Shown in pieces: positions 1-12,700 of a DNA stretch of 64,000 nucleotides. The notes under the pieces are model-generated. The model was given only the letters and a program-made list of their open reading frames with translations. It did not search any database and had not been told where the DNA came from. The translations under genes and the position numbers were made by a program. Every line of letters starts with the position of its first letter. The stretch's first letter is position 1. The stretch spans positions 17,302,001 through 17,366,000 of the forward strand of contig CP142453.1 in the NCBI GenBank assembly GCA_038049695.1. The letters run 5' to 3'. This stretch comes from Cinnamomum chago. Taxonomy: Eukaryota > Streptophyta > Magnoliopsida > Laurales > Lauraceae.

Positions 1-2
1 GT

Positions 3-45
<43 letters not shown>
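1..45. repeat. poly-G homopolymer run
   Basis: Positions 3-45 are an unbroken run of 43 G. It touches the window edge, so its full length is unknown. Such a tract could form G-quadruplexes and is also a common place for sequencing or assembly error. Confidence 0.9.
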
Positions 46-46
<1 letters not shown>

Positions 47-94
47 GGTCCAGATCCATATCCAATTAATAATCGGAACTTAAATCAGGTTCTA

Positions 95-280
95 GATACC
101 CTTTTTTGGGGATGGGACACCCCAGATGATCGGATATCTGTTCGCATCCCTACTTGTAACTACAACACCATCAGCATGCATGAGCAGGATCCCCTTTATG
201 GGGGATGGGAAACCCCAGATAATTGGATATCTGTTTGCATCCCTACTTGTAACTACAGCACCATCAGCATGCATGAGCAA
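95..280. repeat. 93-bp tandem repeat, two copies
   Basis: Two adjacent units of 93 bp are nearly identical. Because 93 is divisible by three, the minus-strand frame shows the same 31-residue block twice. I do not recognise the block as a protein domain and treat it as a non-coding tandem duplication. Confidence 0.8.
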
Positions 281-1194
281 TTGAGCACTTCCTTGAAATC
301 ATGGGACATCTTTCTACTAATGTATTATTTGCAAACTTAGAAATAGGCTATGCGGTTTAGAGATTCTTATTTTGTTATCATCTTGAGAATTAACCTGGAA
401 GCGTTTAGCTTAAGAAGTGTATCTTTAAGAAAGTAATCCTAAGATACTAGAAATATCTATATCTATTAATGGTTGATTAGACAAAGTATGTGATGAGTGA
501 GATATATCCAAATTGTCATTTTCCCTGCACCTGTGCCCTGCTTTGCCGATGCTCTTGAGATGATGTTATTGACACAATCCAGGAATTAAAGATATTCTGG
601 TTGCCCTCTGCAGTCTATGAGAGAGCCCAACGGATCCGACTCTAAAAATATGCTTTTAGTGTGCAGAAAATGAAGCAATCTCCAATAATGCAGCATAATA
701 TTGCAGTTCGGATACAGTCTGTTGCAACTTGGCAGCACAGGAAAACCGAAAAAAGAACCCTGATCCTTCTATTATATTCAGAGAACTGCAGTCTAAACAA
801 ATACCTAATCATGCATGAATAGGAGCATCCAAGCTGAAAAGCTCCAAGAGGATATTTAATAATACTCATTAGTCATAACATATGAATATGCCCCTGTTAC
901 ATTCAATCCCTGTTACGTTCAACCGACTGTGATATAGATCTGAATCCCTTTGTTCAACAAAAAGAAATAAGTAAATAAATCCAATCATCTAAGCTTTAGT
1001 GTCAGTGGTTTAATCTGACCATTTTTGTGGTTACTACTATGAGTAGGACTCACTTAAAGCAAAGTAAACAAACAAGAAAATGATGCTATGCTAGTTTAGT
1101 CAAATGAACATGCTCCTTAGTCTTAGGCTTTAATAAGTTTGGTCCTAAGTGGGCTTGTCTTGGCTGGTCTTCAAGAGCTTGGACTTGGCCAGAA

Positions 1195-1619
1195 TAGGGA
1201 TGGGAACGAGATGGGAGGGGTTCAGGTTTAGACCGACCCGAACCTGACTCGCATACCCTGACCTGAACCTGTTGTGGGTTTGTTTTTTGCAATACCAAAC
1301 CTGACCATTTTTTCGTCGGGTATGGTTCCGTCAAAATTTTATTTTAAAATAAATACTTGAATATGTGACTGATAGTCATAGAGAGTTCTCGGTACCTCTT
1401 GTGCTGCAGCAACATTGTATAAAAACCTTGCAAAATAACATATATAGTATATAATTGGGGTTGAATGGGTCAAGCGCATCCAATACCCGAACCTTACTCG
1501 GGTCTAAGTCTGAGAATCTATACCCGCTCCAAGCCTGACAGACTTGCAATCCAACCCACCCCTAATTGGAGAAGGACGGGGTGGGTCACCTGTTTTAAAC
1601 CAACCCATTGTCATCCCTA
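1195..1619. mobile_element. hAT-like MITE with TAGGGATG ends
   Basis: The left end reads TAGGGATGGGAACGAG and the right end reads CATTGTCATCCCTA. They are imperfect terminal inverted repeats sharing TAGGGATG. The flanks are ggccagaa and gggtagaa, a degraded 8-bp target duplication (6 of 8 match), as expected for an old hAT insertion. The inside is rich in 'gacccgaacctg'-type words and has no transposase frame. Confidence 0.65.
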
Positions 1620-4600
1620 GGGTAGAAGTTTGTTCTGGGGTTGTTCTGGGTCTTATACGGTAGGGGCTTTAATTGGCCAAACTGCATCAAGTATGCTTGT
1701 GGCCTTAGCTTTTGGCCTTCCTGTTTTTGAATGAAGTTGCTGAACAGATCTGTGAATACTGTTGCATTCAGGCGTGCCTGTGTAGAGGCAAATCTTTAGT
1801 TGCACTAAAGCTTAACCTACTAAGTTTTAGCAGTTTTTACCGATAAAAAAAAGGTTTTAGCAGTTTTTTTTTTTTTTGGAAAGTTCTCTTAGAGATTAGG
1901 CCTGAGAATCCAGACTACTGACACTTAATATGATAAGCTGACACTATTTGATTTGGTATTTTGGTTTACTTTGGACTTTGATGGCCAATCCATGATCCTT
2001 TTCTTAATATAATTTTTATAATGATACTCATGAATGGTCCTTTCAAAGTGCACAAGGTCCCAATGTTTTTTTTTTTTTAAATTGTGGAGGCCTTAATTTC
2101 CACCTAGAATTGAAGATGGTAATCCTTGCTTTAGGTTGTGCGTACCTGTGAGGACCTACTGTCCTTATCTTTCTCAGCAAAATGCGGCCTTCATGTTTTA
2201 CCATGTTCATGTTTTGTTATCCTGAGCTTATAGTTGGCTATGGATACATGTTTGCAGGATCTATATCATGGTATATCTGTTCAGGAAGTGGTGAATCACT
2301 AAAAAGCATTGAGGATGACCATTTCATCACCTTGAATGGCTCAGAGTATATTCAGTAGTCCTAAAAATCAGATCCCCAGGGAACATAGTGCAGTTATGGG
2401 CTCACACAGTCAGGAGGGGCATTTTAGATGCGCATCTAATGTGGTCAGAGATTAATGGAGCTCCATCTTATACATTTTCCAGGCGTAGTCTGATGGAGCT
2501 GGATCTCGTCGAGTATAAATGTGCAGTATTCTTTTTATTTGATTGTTATCATGATCAGGATTACTGCTGAAGTGAGGATTAGAGAATATTTATCAAATTG
2601 TGACAACGTCGTCATGCTACGGTTGTTCTGTACAAATATCCTTAAATATGTAAAATTTCATGTTAAATTGAATGATGTTTTAGGATTTATTATATCTGTG
2701 AAATCATAGCATTGTGTTGCATTTGAGTTGGTTATCTGAGGGGCTTCTTGAAGTCTATGCAGTAGTAGGACATCTCCTTCTAGACACTTGTAGTGAAAGA
2801 ACTAAAGAGATTTGTTCAATTGAGGCTTTTAAGTTAAAGTGACGTTGTGGCCATAATTATTTACTTTATGTTATGATTGTTACATTAAGTTTTCCATTTT
2901 CATATTATTACTGGATATCACAACATTGCTGTTGGGGCATTTGGATGTGAAGAAAACAGGCAGAGACAACTATTCTCGGTGGAAATATGAATTATAGACA
3001 GTTTCCACTGCCTTCTGTCCTCATCCAGAGCAGGTGGAGAAAACCAGCGAATACTGTCTGCAGTACAAATTTTGAACAGAAGAAGGTTTGCCCCGACCAT
3101 TTTTACCACGTTTTCTCATCCAAACTGACAGAATATCATGGTTCATGCATAACTCAAAGAAACCTACTGTGCATGCTTGGCATTTTCTTTGTGGTTTTAC
3201 ATAGTGAAGGGGACAGCTTGCTATTTTATAGAAATGGAGCCATGGTTGGATAATACATGCAAGAGGTTGGTCAATTTCCACAGGAAAAAAAAAATCTTCT
3301 CCCTGGAAATAATTCAAGAGTGTGAGCAAAAATTGGTAGCTGTATATTGCCAACCTTCGACTCTTCGATCATGGCTCCTTTTCTAGGAAATTATTTGGAA
3401 AATGCCAAACCTGTGCCGAATCTTGTGATATTGATTTTCCTATTTTATTTTATCACATTTAAGTTTTATACCATTTCAATTGAAACTGCTTTGTACTACT
3501 AACTTGTCAGGAACGGTTTGTCATGTTTCTAAAGAAAGTTGATGTGGTGTGTTACATCAAGGAACATTTTCTGAGATGCTCACAAGTCACACCACACTGA
3601 AAGCAAACAAGATAGGTATTGTCATCTTATTCTTTCACCACAAAGTTAAGCAGTTCATGTCATACAAATGGGCTTTCTTGCAGCCCACGCGACCCCATTG
3701 AGAGTCCTTCCAAAACTGTATTGCCTCTTACTGTGTCCTACCCTTTTGTAATTCTTGGTCCACCCCTTGCCAGATAACTCATTCTTTATAATTTTTTAAA
3801 GCGTTTCAATTTCTCAGGGTATTGTTAATGTTGTTGGAGGGCATATATTATTACTGTGGTATTTTTAAAATAATTGTAATGGGTATTCGGAAAAAAATAT
3901 TGCGACAAGACAATCCTCTAATAGCTCAATGGCGAAACATCTCCCTCCCTATAAAAACGAGTAGAGGATCAATTTGTAGCTTTGCATGTGAGGGTGCCCA
4001 CCAGTAGATAAGTTTTCTTTATAAAATTCTAAAAGTCATCAATTTTTTTCTGAATTATTCTCAGTTTTTCTTTTTCTCTGATTCTCCACTTCATCTTGGC
4101 CAAAAGACCGATAAAGGTGTCTGTCTCTGATTCTCCACTTTATTCCTCCCATGGTTATGATACTTTGCATCTTCCTTTTGGTGTCACATTTTTGCTCCAA
4201 TTATTTTTGTTCTTTCTCATGTGTATACAAGTATTACAAGCTTTTCTAGGCGATTGCAAGTCTAATTTCCCGAACTTTCATGTGTATGACATCTCTATCT
4301 AAATCCAAACCATCCAAATTGTGGGCCACCCAACGTATCATATAACCTACAATCAAGCTTCAATGATAATAATCCATACCTGGAAATCAAATAAATAATG
4401 TACAGCGATGGATCTAATAAACACAACGTTAGTCGATAGTACGAATTTGGCAACCCATGAACTTGATCATGGGCTATGCTTGTTTACAGTGAGACTCACA
4501 ATCTGAATGGTTTAGATCATGGTTTTACACTTTCTTCTCTTATTTAAAATGATGGGTTTGGATAGTATATTTCCATTCTTTATTATTAACCCCTCACCTC

Positions 4601-7600
4601 TTTATGATCCTTCTGCCAAGCACCTATGCTCGTACACACACTACACGTTGTCCTTAACAAATCATTTATAGTATTTATATATATGAAAGCGACCGTTTTG
4701 AATTGAGAAATCAGTCTCGATTTGTTCAATTGATTTTGACCACCACAATGTTTGTCAATGACTATTGGTTCTACCTTTTTAATTCATCCAGGCAATAATG
4801 AATGCAAAATGAAACGGCTTCATGATGCCTATGATGCCTACTGGTATTTATATATCTATTTAAATTAATTAGGTGGAGCCCACTCTTTTAAGTTATTCAA
4901 GATCATAAGAATTGTGCGATCCAAATGGCTCCATGAATGCAAATAAAAACTTTTGATCCAGATGGCCATAACGAATGCAAACCGGAATTGCTCCGTGGTA
5001 CCCGTTGTTAATTATATAGCCATTTAAATTAATGACTTGGGACGTACTCTTTTAACTTATCAAGGACATAATAGTTATGGGTTTTTCTCCATGATACTTG
5101 CTTTTAATTAATTGTACCTGCTCCATGATACAACGATTAGACATTCAATATCAACCAGTCATCCAAAGCCCCCTTAATCCATATTCCAAATCTCCATTCT
5201 CATATTTGTATTTAACTTCCAAGTTTATAATCAAACAAAAACATGGATAATTTCAACCACATGAGCTTCTTCAACCACATGCATTAAAATCTCTTGCGGC
5301 AACAAAGTCCACCCTCTCCAATGTTTCCTCCCTCCGATGTTTCTCTTTGGGTACTATTCCAATACAACCATCGTTTATCTCTTTCCTTTTTAATTTATAT
5401 AACTTGCCGTGTCTTGATTACAGATTTTACCACTAACTCTGATTAATCAATTAAAGAAGAAGGCAACCGGCTTTATCTCGGTATGTGAAAAACGCGCATA
5501 GAATGTCGAATCTACATAGCATTCAATATGTTTTTTTTTTTTTTCCCCGTAAGGCCCCATTTTGGGTTATTCAAATGTATAACCGTGAGAAAAAAGCAGA
5601 ACAATTAGGCTTTTCAATAAGGCAATGTAAATTTTAACTCTTCCTTTTTGGGCTAAGCATAGTTCCAGTTGAGAGAGCTTATTTTTCATAGGCTCGAGAT
5701 TGACAAAAAAAATAAGATAAGTTAGAAACCGAATCCATTGACAATAGCAATAGTTAGAGAAATTATGGTGATAGGTAGTCCTCTTGTTTTAACCGGATGT
5801 ATTTCTCATTAATTTCTTTACCAATATGTTTTCTTCTGTATCTTTTGGATCGTTCAATTTGTTGATTCTATTTTCTTTTTTTTTATTATTATGTTGCCTT
5901 TTCTGATCTTATATTGTTTTGTGATTATAAATCATTATTAATCAAATTTATTTTTCATTTTTTTACAAAGCATAATCATAATTGGTGAAACTATATAATC
6001 ATTAGAAAGGACAACAAGGGAAGATTGAGATTCTATCGAGTTTTGTTTGGCATTAACCTCTTATAGATTTGTCATCTTTTCTATTTTTTCTTTTTCTTTT
6101 TTTGAACTTTTGATCACCTTTTCTTTTAAATGTGCAGATAATTTGTTCTTATGCAGAAAAAAGCATGGTAAACAAAAACTCTTAATCGATGTCCGACAAG
6201 AGAGTGTAGTAAATGTTAAAGAGGTAAAGTACAAAGATAATTTGGACCCTATACTTTGACTTTACATGGTCCATATATCTTTTCATTTTTCAAAGGATAT
6301 ATTGCCTAATTAAAGAAATAGTACAGAAGATAACCTGACCCAAATACAAGAAATAAAAGCAGAAGTCATTGGATATGTAGAACTATTGCCTTTTGATAAA
6401 TAAAAATCTTAACTTCAATTATCAAGTTTATAATTAAATTTTGTAATTAATATTAAAGAAAAGTTCTCATTCTAAATCTAAATTTCTAGCTATTGCAAAA
6501 TTGATCACTAAAATAGAAACTAATATATAGAATTTTTAAATAATTGCTATAGAATAATTTTAAAAACATTGTATTTATTGTTTAAGTCAATAATTATCTT
6601 AGATTTTTTTTTTTCAAAATACAGCCTGGGCAGCATGGGTTCAATGTGTTCTTATCAAGTTTCATATTAATTTTTTCTTTTTACCCAATGAATTCTCTTT
6701 ATTAAATTTATTCTGATTTTTAGTTAAGTTTGCCACAAAGTTTAAATGATCTTAGTTTATTTTCCTAACCAATCAAAGGGGGTCACAATTTGATGTAAGA
6801 ATTTATTAATATTTTTAGAGCTCAGGCTTAGTACGGGCCTTTGTTACTAGGAATGAATGATGACACAAATTGAGACTAGAAAGTTTATTTCAAGATAATC
6901 TCTAACTTTAGAGAATCCACACTCTTTTTATTTTCCACTAAAGTTGTTTCTCTTGCCTTTCAAATCAGACTCACATTCTCAAGAAGAGTTTGCTTTTGAG
7001 AACTCCCACAAAACCATTCAAATAGTAAAACTTTGTGGAAGCATACTGGAAAAGGGATTCTAACGAAATCTAAAAGTCAAATGCTTATTTGTTAAGAAAG
7101 GAAGGCACTACAAATCAAAAGTTTTGGTTTGGACACCAAGTAACACAATTTACTTTAGAAAAATATAAAAGAGTACTTTAGAAAAATGGTATGGCCGACG
7201 TACCAAAGAGTCACACATCAATTCAAACAGTAAGAAAATCTTTAACTCCCACTTAGATAAAGAACAAAGACTTGAACTGTGATGAGAATAGCAATAATCT
7301 AAAATTAACATATCCGATCTTGTTCGGTCAAAATCCAAATAGTTAAAAAAGATAAAAATGGAAGATCCCAAGGACAATGCAAATGCTTGGACTGTTGCAA
7401 CAAAGCTACTTGTGGTGGCTTTATTCTCCTCTTAAATTATTGAAGTTACCCCACGCAACAGCAGATATCAAGGTGTAGCTTTGCCTCCACGCCACCATTG
7501 GTTTAAAACAGAGGAAGCCAAGATTGGTTTATGTCAGCATTTGAACAAGATCCTCTGATATCTAAGTATCAGATTCACTGGATGTTACAGCTGGTGGCTT

Positions 7601-7871
7601 GGAGGACCTTTAACCTTGTTATGGCAGTTGCTGGGCCCACAAGGGTCCAAGTGGGGGGGTAGGTCGGATCACATGTTGGCTCATCTGAACTTTGGCTAGG
7701 ATTGTAGCAAGATGAACCAGAATGTAGCTGAACACAACCTGACCCAAATTGTAAAATTCCTACCCATGCATGTTTTGGGCGAAGGTGGGGTTGACTAGGG
7801 TTAGGATGGATAACTAGGGTTTTTAGTTGGTATGTTTTCATAGGATACAAAATTTAAGGAGAGTGTATATA

Positions 7872-8057
7872 ATTTTTTTTTTTTTTTTTTTTTTGCTGTC
7901 GGAGGGTTCTCAACCTTTTGAGCTGGACTAATCTCTCCAAGCTTAGAGGGAAGCCCGTTAAACTCCCATTTAGCCCCAGTGCGGTAGTGTCATTTCGAAC
8001 TTATAATCTATGAGTGCAAATCGTGGTCCTAAACTAACTGAACTACCCATTGGAGTT
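7872..8057 (-). mobile_element. tRNA-derived SINE, minus strand
   Basis: On the minus strand this begins with a tRNA-like head: an A box read as TAGTTCAGTTAG and a B-box core GTTCGAA. It ends in a long A tail, seen as the T run at about 7873-7893 on the + strand. It is flanked on both sides by the same 14 bp, ggagagtgtatata, at 7858-7871 and 8058-8071. The body matches the element at 34288-34468, so both belong to one SINE family. The perfect duplication indicates target-primed insertion. Confidence 0.85.
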
Positions 8058-8409
8058 GGAGAGTGTATATATATATCTTCTCCCAGTTGTCCGATGCACA
8101 CTGGGCGAAAGGTGCTCGCCCTACTGTGGGGCCCACTGTTGGCCCATCTGAGTGGACCACACAAAGGGAACTCCCTTGATTTGCACTAGCCCCACGCGTT
8201 TGGCACCCATCCAAAATGGATTGAACTCTCATATCAATTGTGCATTCTATTTGGATGATGAAAATTTGGGGCCATTGATCAAGGGCCCCACGTGATCATC
8301 CAAGCCTAGGTCACCATATACAACACATTTGGGAGGGAGGGGGACGGCCCAAAATCCTCTTTTTTTCATTTGCTAGGTTCACATATTAATTAGGAGGGGA
8401 AAGTCCACA

Positions 8410-8494
8410 TGGACCGAATGGGGGACCGAATTCGGCTGAGATCCAATGGTCTTCACGGGGGACCGGGCCCGAATTCGGTCCCCCATTCGGTCCA
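8410..8494. repeat. perfect 26-bp inverted repeat (small MITE or hairpin)
   Basis: Arms 8410-8435 and 8469-8494 are exact reverse complements (TGGACCGAATGGGGGACCGA and six more bases), separated by 33 bases. A perfect 26-bp stem suggests a recent foldback element. No clear target duplication was seen. Confidence 0.8.
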
Positions 8495-9673
8495 AGTAGC
8501 ACGGCTGAATTAGAAGTGATACTACCAAACCTAAAGACCGATTCATCATCCCTTGCATGTGTCTGATATCGGTCATGATTTAATTCTACAGCAAACAAGC
8601 TAAAAATGAATAGCATTATACAGTTGTATTCTCAGATTAATGAATTCGGATTCTCTGTCACACCTTTTAAACGGAACATTATAACACTTTTTTGAAAACT
8701 CCATTGCGAGGCTCGAAAGGCCCACATGAGAATTATCCGATCTGTTTAAGATGAATTTTATCCCTTCTGCTAACACCTTTGCGTTTTAATTCAATTAGAG
8801 TGGATCACATCATGATAAAAATGTAATTAGGTATCTTGAAAGTTGAAACCCATTCTCCTTGGAGAAAAGATGTATGTCTTCGGTGTGAATGAGATTCAAC
8901 TTGAAGGGTCTAAATTACTTTTATGATAAAATCAAGGATGGAGTTTCAAAAAAAAGTGATCCAAAAGTTGAGTGTAAGGTTGGAAAACTCGTGACTTAAA
9001 CTTGATTCATCCAATGCATAAAAATTGACTCGGATAGAGTTAACATGGAGACTCGGGATAATCATGTTTTTTATTTTTTATAATAATTTTAAAAATATTT
9101 CAAAATAAATCATTACTTATAAAATATAAAAATACATGAATTCATCATAACCAATTCAAATTAATAAATTTATATGTGCAAGAAAAGTATAATAATAAGG
9201 AAAATAAAAGAAAAAAATATTTCACATTACATAACTTATTAGTCCACATATTGAATATAAACGATCCAATGTAAGTTTCAAATTACATTCAACCATCATT
9301 TTTCTAAGTTACCGACTTCAAACCTCATTCATAATTACATATAAATAGGCCTTAATTGTTTAAAATTAGAATTACCTATTAAATGATTTGAAATGTAAAC
9401 AATTTACTAAAATAAGATGATTGGGCCAAATCTCTTATATTTTTGACTCGGTGTTTAGAATTAAGTGTCAAACTCAAAGAGTTTTCCATCCATGTAAGTG
9501 TAATAGGCTAATAGCACCATCAGAGGATTCGGATTCCACAGTAACTCCCTCGTGTTTCCTGACTCCCTCTTGTTTCCTGACTCTGCCTTGTAATAACAAC
9601 TCTCATCAACCAACTTTCCATAAACAAAAAAAAAAAACAGCTTTCCATAGAAAAACCCTTCCCTACCCGCTCC

Positions 9674-9681
9674 TATAAATA
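9674..9681 (+). promoter_or_regulatory. TATA box of the eIF4B gene
   Basis: TATAAATA lies 91 bp upstream of the ATG at 9765. A start site near 9,700-9,710 would fit, giving a short purine-rich leader of GAGA-type words, common in plant housekeeping genes. Confidence 0.7.
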
Positions 9682-9764
9682 CTCGTTTTCCCACCAGCAC
9701 TCAGAACCAAAACACTGAGAAGAGATCAGAGAGAGCAAAAGAAGGAAAAAAGAGCGAGAGAGAC

Positions 9765-12700
9765 ATGGCGGCTGCAGTTTCTTCGGTCTGGTCGAAACCC
9801 GGAGCTTGGGCTTTGGATTCTGAAGAGCAAGAATCCATGGAATCGCTTCCCTCCCATCCCCAACCAAACACAAACACGGATTCCTTGGAATTCCCCACCC
9901 TCTCCCTCTCCCACGCTTCTTCAAGTACCAAACCCTCCAAAAAGAAGAAACCCCAGAAAACCCTTTCCCTCTCCGAGTTCACCACCGGCAAAGCCGTCTC
10001 CCACGGCGCAGCTAAGGTCGCGCCGCCCAAGGGCCTCACCACCGACGAGCTCATCGTCCTCCCAACCGGACCCCGCTCCCGCCCCGCTGACGACCCCCTC
10101 CGCCCCGCCTCCTCCCGCTTCGGCGGTGGCCGGGTCTCCTACGGGGAAGATTCCGGTGCTGGATCCCGTTGGGGCTCTTCTTCTTCTTCTCCTCGGGTTT
10201 CCGACAACGATGCTCGGCGGAGTCGGGAGCCGTTGGGGCCTTCCCGTGCTGATGAGATCGATGACTGGGGCGCTGCCAAGAAATCAATTGCGCCGGCGCC
10301 AAGGTTTGAGCGGAAGGAGAAAGGGGGTTTCTTTGATTCGCAGTCTAGGGCGGATGAATCGGAGAGATGGGTGTCGAATAAGAGCTATGCACCGGTGGAG
10401 AGCCGGAGAATTGGTGGGGGATTTGAGAGTAATAGGGATAAGAAGGGAGGATTTGAAGCCAATGGCGGAGCGGGTTCGGACCCGTGGGGGAAGAAGAAGG
10501 GAGAAGGGAGCGGGAGCGGGAGGCCGCGGCTTGCGTTGCAGCCGCGCTCGGTGCCGGTGGTGAGCAACGGCGAGCAGCAGCCACAACAGCAGCCTGGGTC
10601 GGTGACGAAGAGCAAGGGTTCGAACCCGTTTGGAGAGGCGCGGCCAAGGGAAGCGGTGTTGGCGGATAAGGGGCAGGATTGGAAGAAGTTTGACGAGAAG
10701 CTTGAGTCGATGAAGATCAAGGAGAGTGAGGGGCCATCCTTTGGGAAGAAGAGTTTTGGGACAGGGAATGGGCCTGAGGAACGGACGGAGAAGAGCTGGA
10801 GGAAGACGGCGGATTCGATTGATGCTACTCCTAGGTCTGTTGCTTTCTCTTCTATTTCCTTGATTTCATGAGTTGTTCTTATTATTCTTCTTCATTTGAA
10901 TGGTTTTTTTTTCAGTTGCATGTGAATTGAATTTTTGCTTTGAATGCTTTTTGGATGAAGGTGTTGTGCGCTTTGATGTCTTCTTATGGTTCTCTTTTTT
11001 GGAAATGTTATGGGGTTTGTGAATGGTTTGCGTGATCTGTTTCTGTTAATTGATGTTGTCTATAGATGGTTAAGTGTGTTAGATTAAGTCTGTATAACGT
11101 TATTTTCTTGATCAACTAAACTTGCACAGTTGCACTTCATATGTTTTATCTTATTATCTGCTAATTGCCACACTATTTCACTTTAACTCTGCTTTCTGAA
11201 GTCTCAACTTAACATTTACTTGATTTCTTGTTCAACTTATTAAAGTACATCATCATTATGAACAACATATATCACAAGACATCATCCTGGATATCTGCCG
11301 TAAATTTGTTCACAAGGCAAATTTATAAGACTCAAAGTGGACCCTTGGTACTAACCAACTCCAACATGGAACTCAGATGTGGCTATGCACATAGTTCTCA
11401 TCTTTGTTAACCGCCTGTCATCCACGTCTTATACTATCTCTATATACCCATTTTGTGGATGCTTTTTCCTTTTCCTTTCTATTTACTAAAAAAGTGTCTC
11501 AACATTGTACTATGTGTGATTTTTTTTTTCCTGGGGGTTTGGGTTGTGTACAATTTAGGACAAAAAGCACTAACTTTTTAGTGGTCTAATTTTTGTTTAA
11601 TTCTGGAGTTTAAATTGGTGAACTGAGTTCAAATGCGAGACGAATTTTGGGTTAATTCCTGGGGTTTGGGTTGGGAACAATTTAGGACAAAAGGCACCAA
11701 CTTTTTAGTGGTCTAACTTTGGGTTAATTCTGGAGTTTAAATTGGTGAACTGAGTTCAAATGCAAGATGAATTGAAATGATTGTTGGATAAAAGTCCAGG
11801 TTTGATACACGAAATAAAAAGTCAGCAGATCTTGCGGCTTTAGTACCAAAATTGATGAAGGAAGCAATCACACCTTTGTCTTCTTATGTATGAAGAATAT
11901 TCATGACTTCACACCATCTAGGAGGGGATGACTTCACACAGTCTCCAATGTGGGAGAAACCCATTATTTTACCAAAATTAGTATAAATATTTTGTTGGTT
12001 GTCCAGACATGTATAAAAGAAGCTTTACGGTATCAATTACTAGTAGGTCCCTTGTACAGCCATAACAACCAAGCTGCCAACTTGGATTCTTCCCCAGCTG
12101 CAGTATACCATAAAAGGATTCTTTTGGAACCTTGTGACCTATGATGCCCAGATACGGCTAGGATACGCCATAGACACGGTAGAGACACGGATTTAATACA
12201 TAAAAAGTGAAGTATCGGATATGATACGACACGATACGTTGCTCATTTCGAAGTATCCGTGCATCATCTCTTGTGACAACTGGACTCTTGGCTCTTAAAA
12301 AAAAATTTAGAAAGAAAAAAATTCTTAGACATTCTAGGATTTTCATTTAAGAAAAAATCCTGATAATCTTCCATATAGGAGCACCTAACTGATAGGATTT
12401 TGAGGTGTAAACCCTTACTAATAGGATATCTCACCGATCAAAGAAAAAAAGAGGATATCTCTACAGTTTAGGGGTACAGTTTAGGGGGAAGAAAATAATG
12501 GTTCTAAGCTCATGACCAATTGACTCTTGACTGTTTAAAAAGAAAAAGTTTAAACTAATAGGATTTTGATGGCCAGACTTTATCTCATAGGAGATCTACA
12601 TTTTAGGAAAGAAAACAACAATCTGGACTGGAATATGTGGGTTGCACAAGCAAGATGGAGTTGATATTGGGTTGTGGGCCTCCTTTAGCTCTTCTAAGGC

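Larger units (their letters stand above)
281..9660. other. AT-rich intergenic region with transposon relics
   Basis: I see no coding exon I can assign here. Contents recorded separately are a MITE at 1195-1619, a SINE at 7872-8057 and a perfect hairpin at 8410-8494. At about 4,820-5,060 two degenerate copies of a roughly 170-bp sequence lie in tandem; both contain a variant of 'atttaaattaat' followed by a variant of 'actcttttaa'. Around 2,260-3,400 short open frames follow splice-like 'gcag' sites, which could be the end of an unrecognised upstream transcript, but no family could be named. Confidence 0.6.

Noticed and set aside
2268..3400. Possible terminal exons of an unknown gene after splice-like 'tttgcag' sites
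   Set aside because: The frames are short, overlap each other and resemble no family I know; no consistent exon chain could be built.
9701..10647. Several long frames overlapping eIF4B exon 1 on both strands
   Set aside because: They are by-products of the GC-rich exon; only the frame from 9,765 has the family's ordered motifs.
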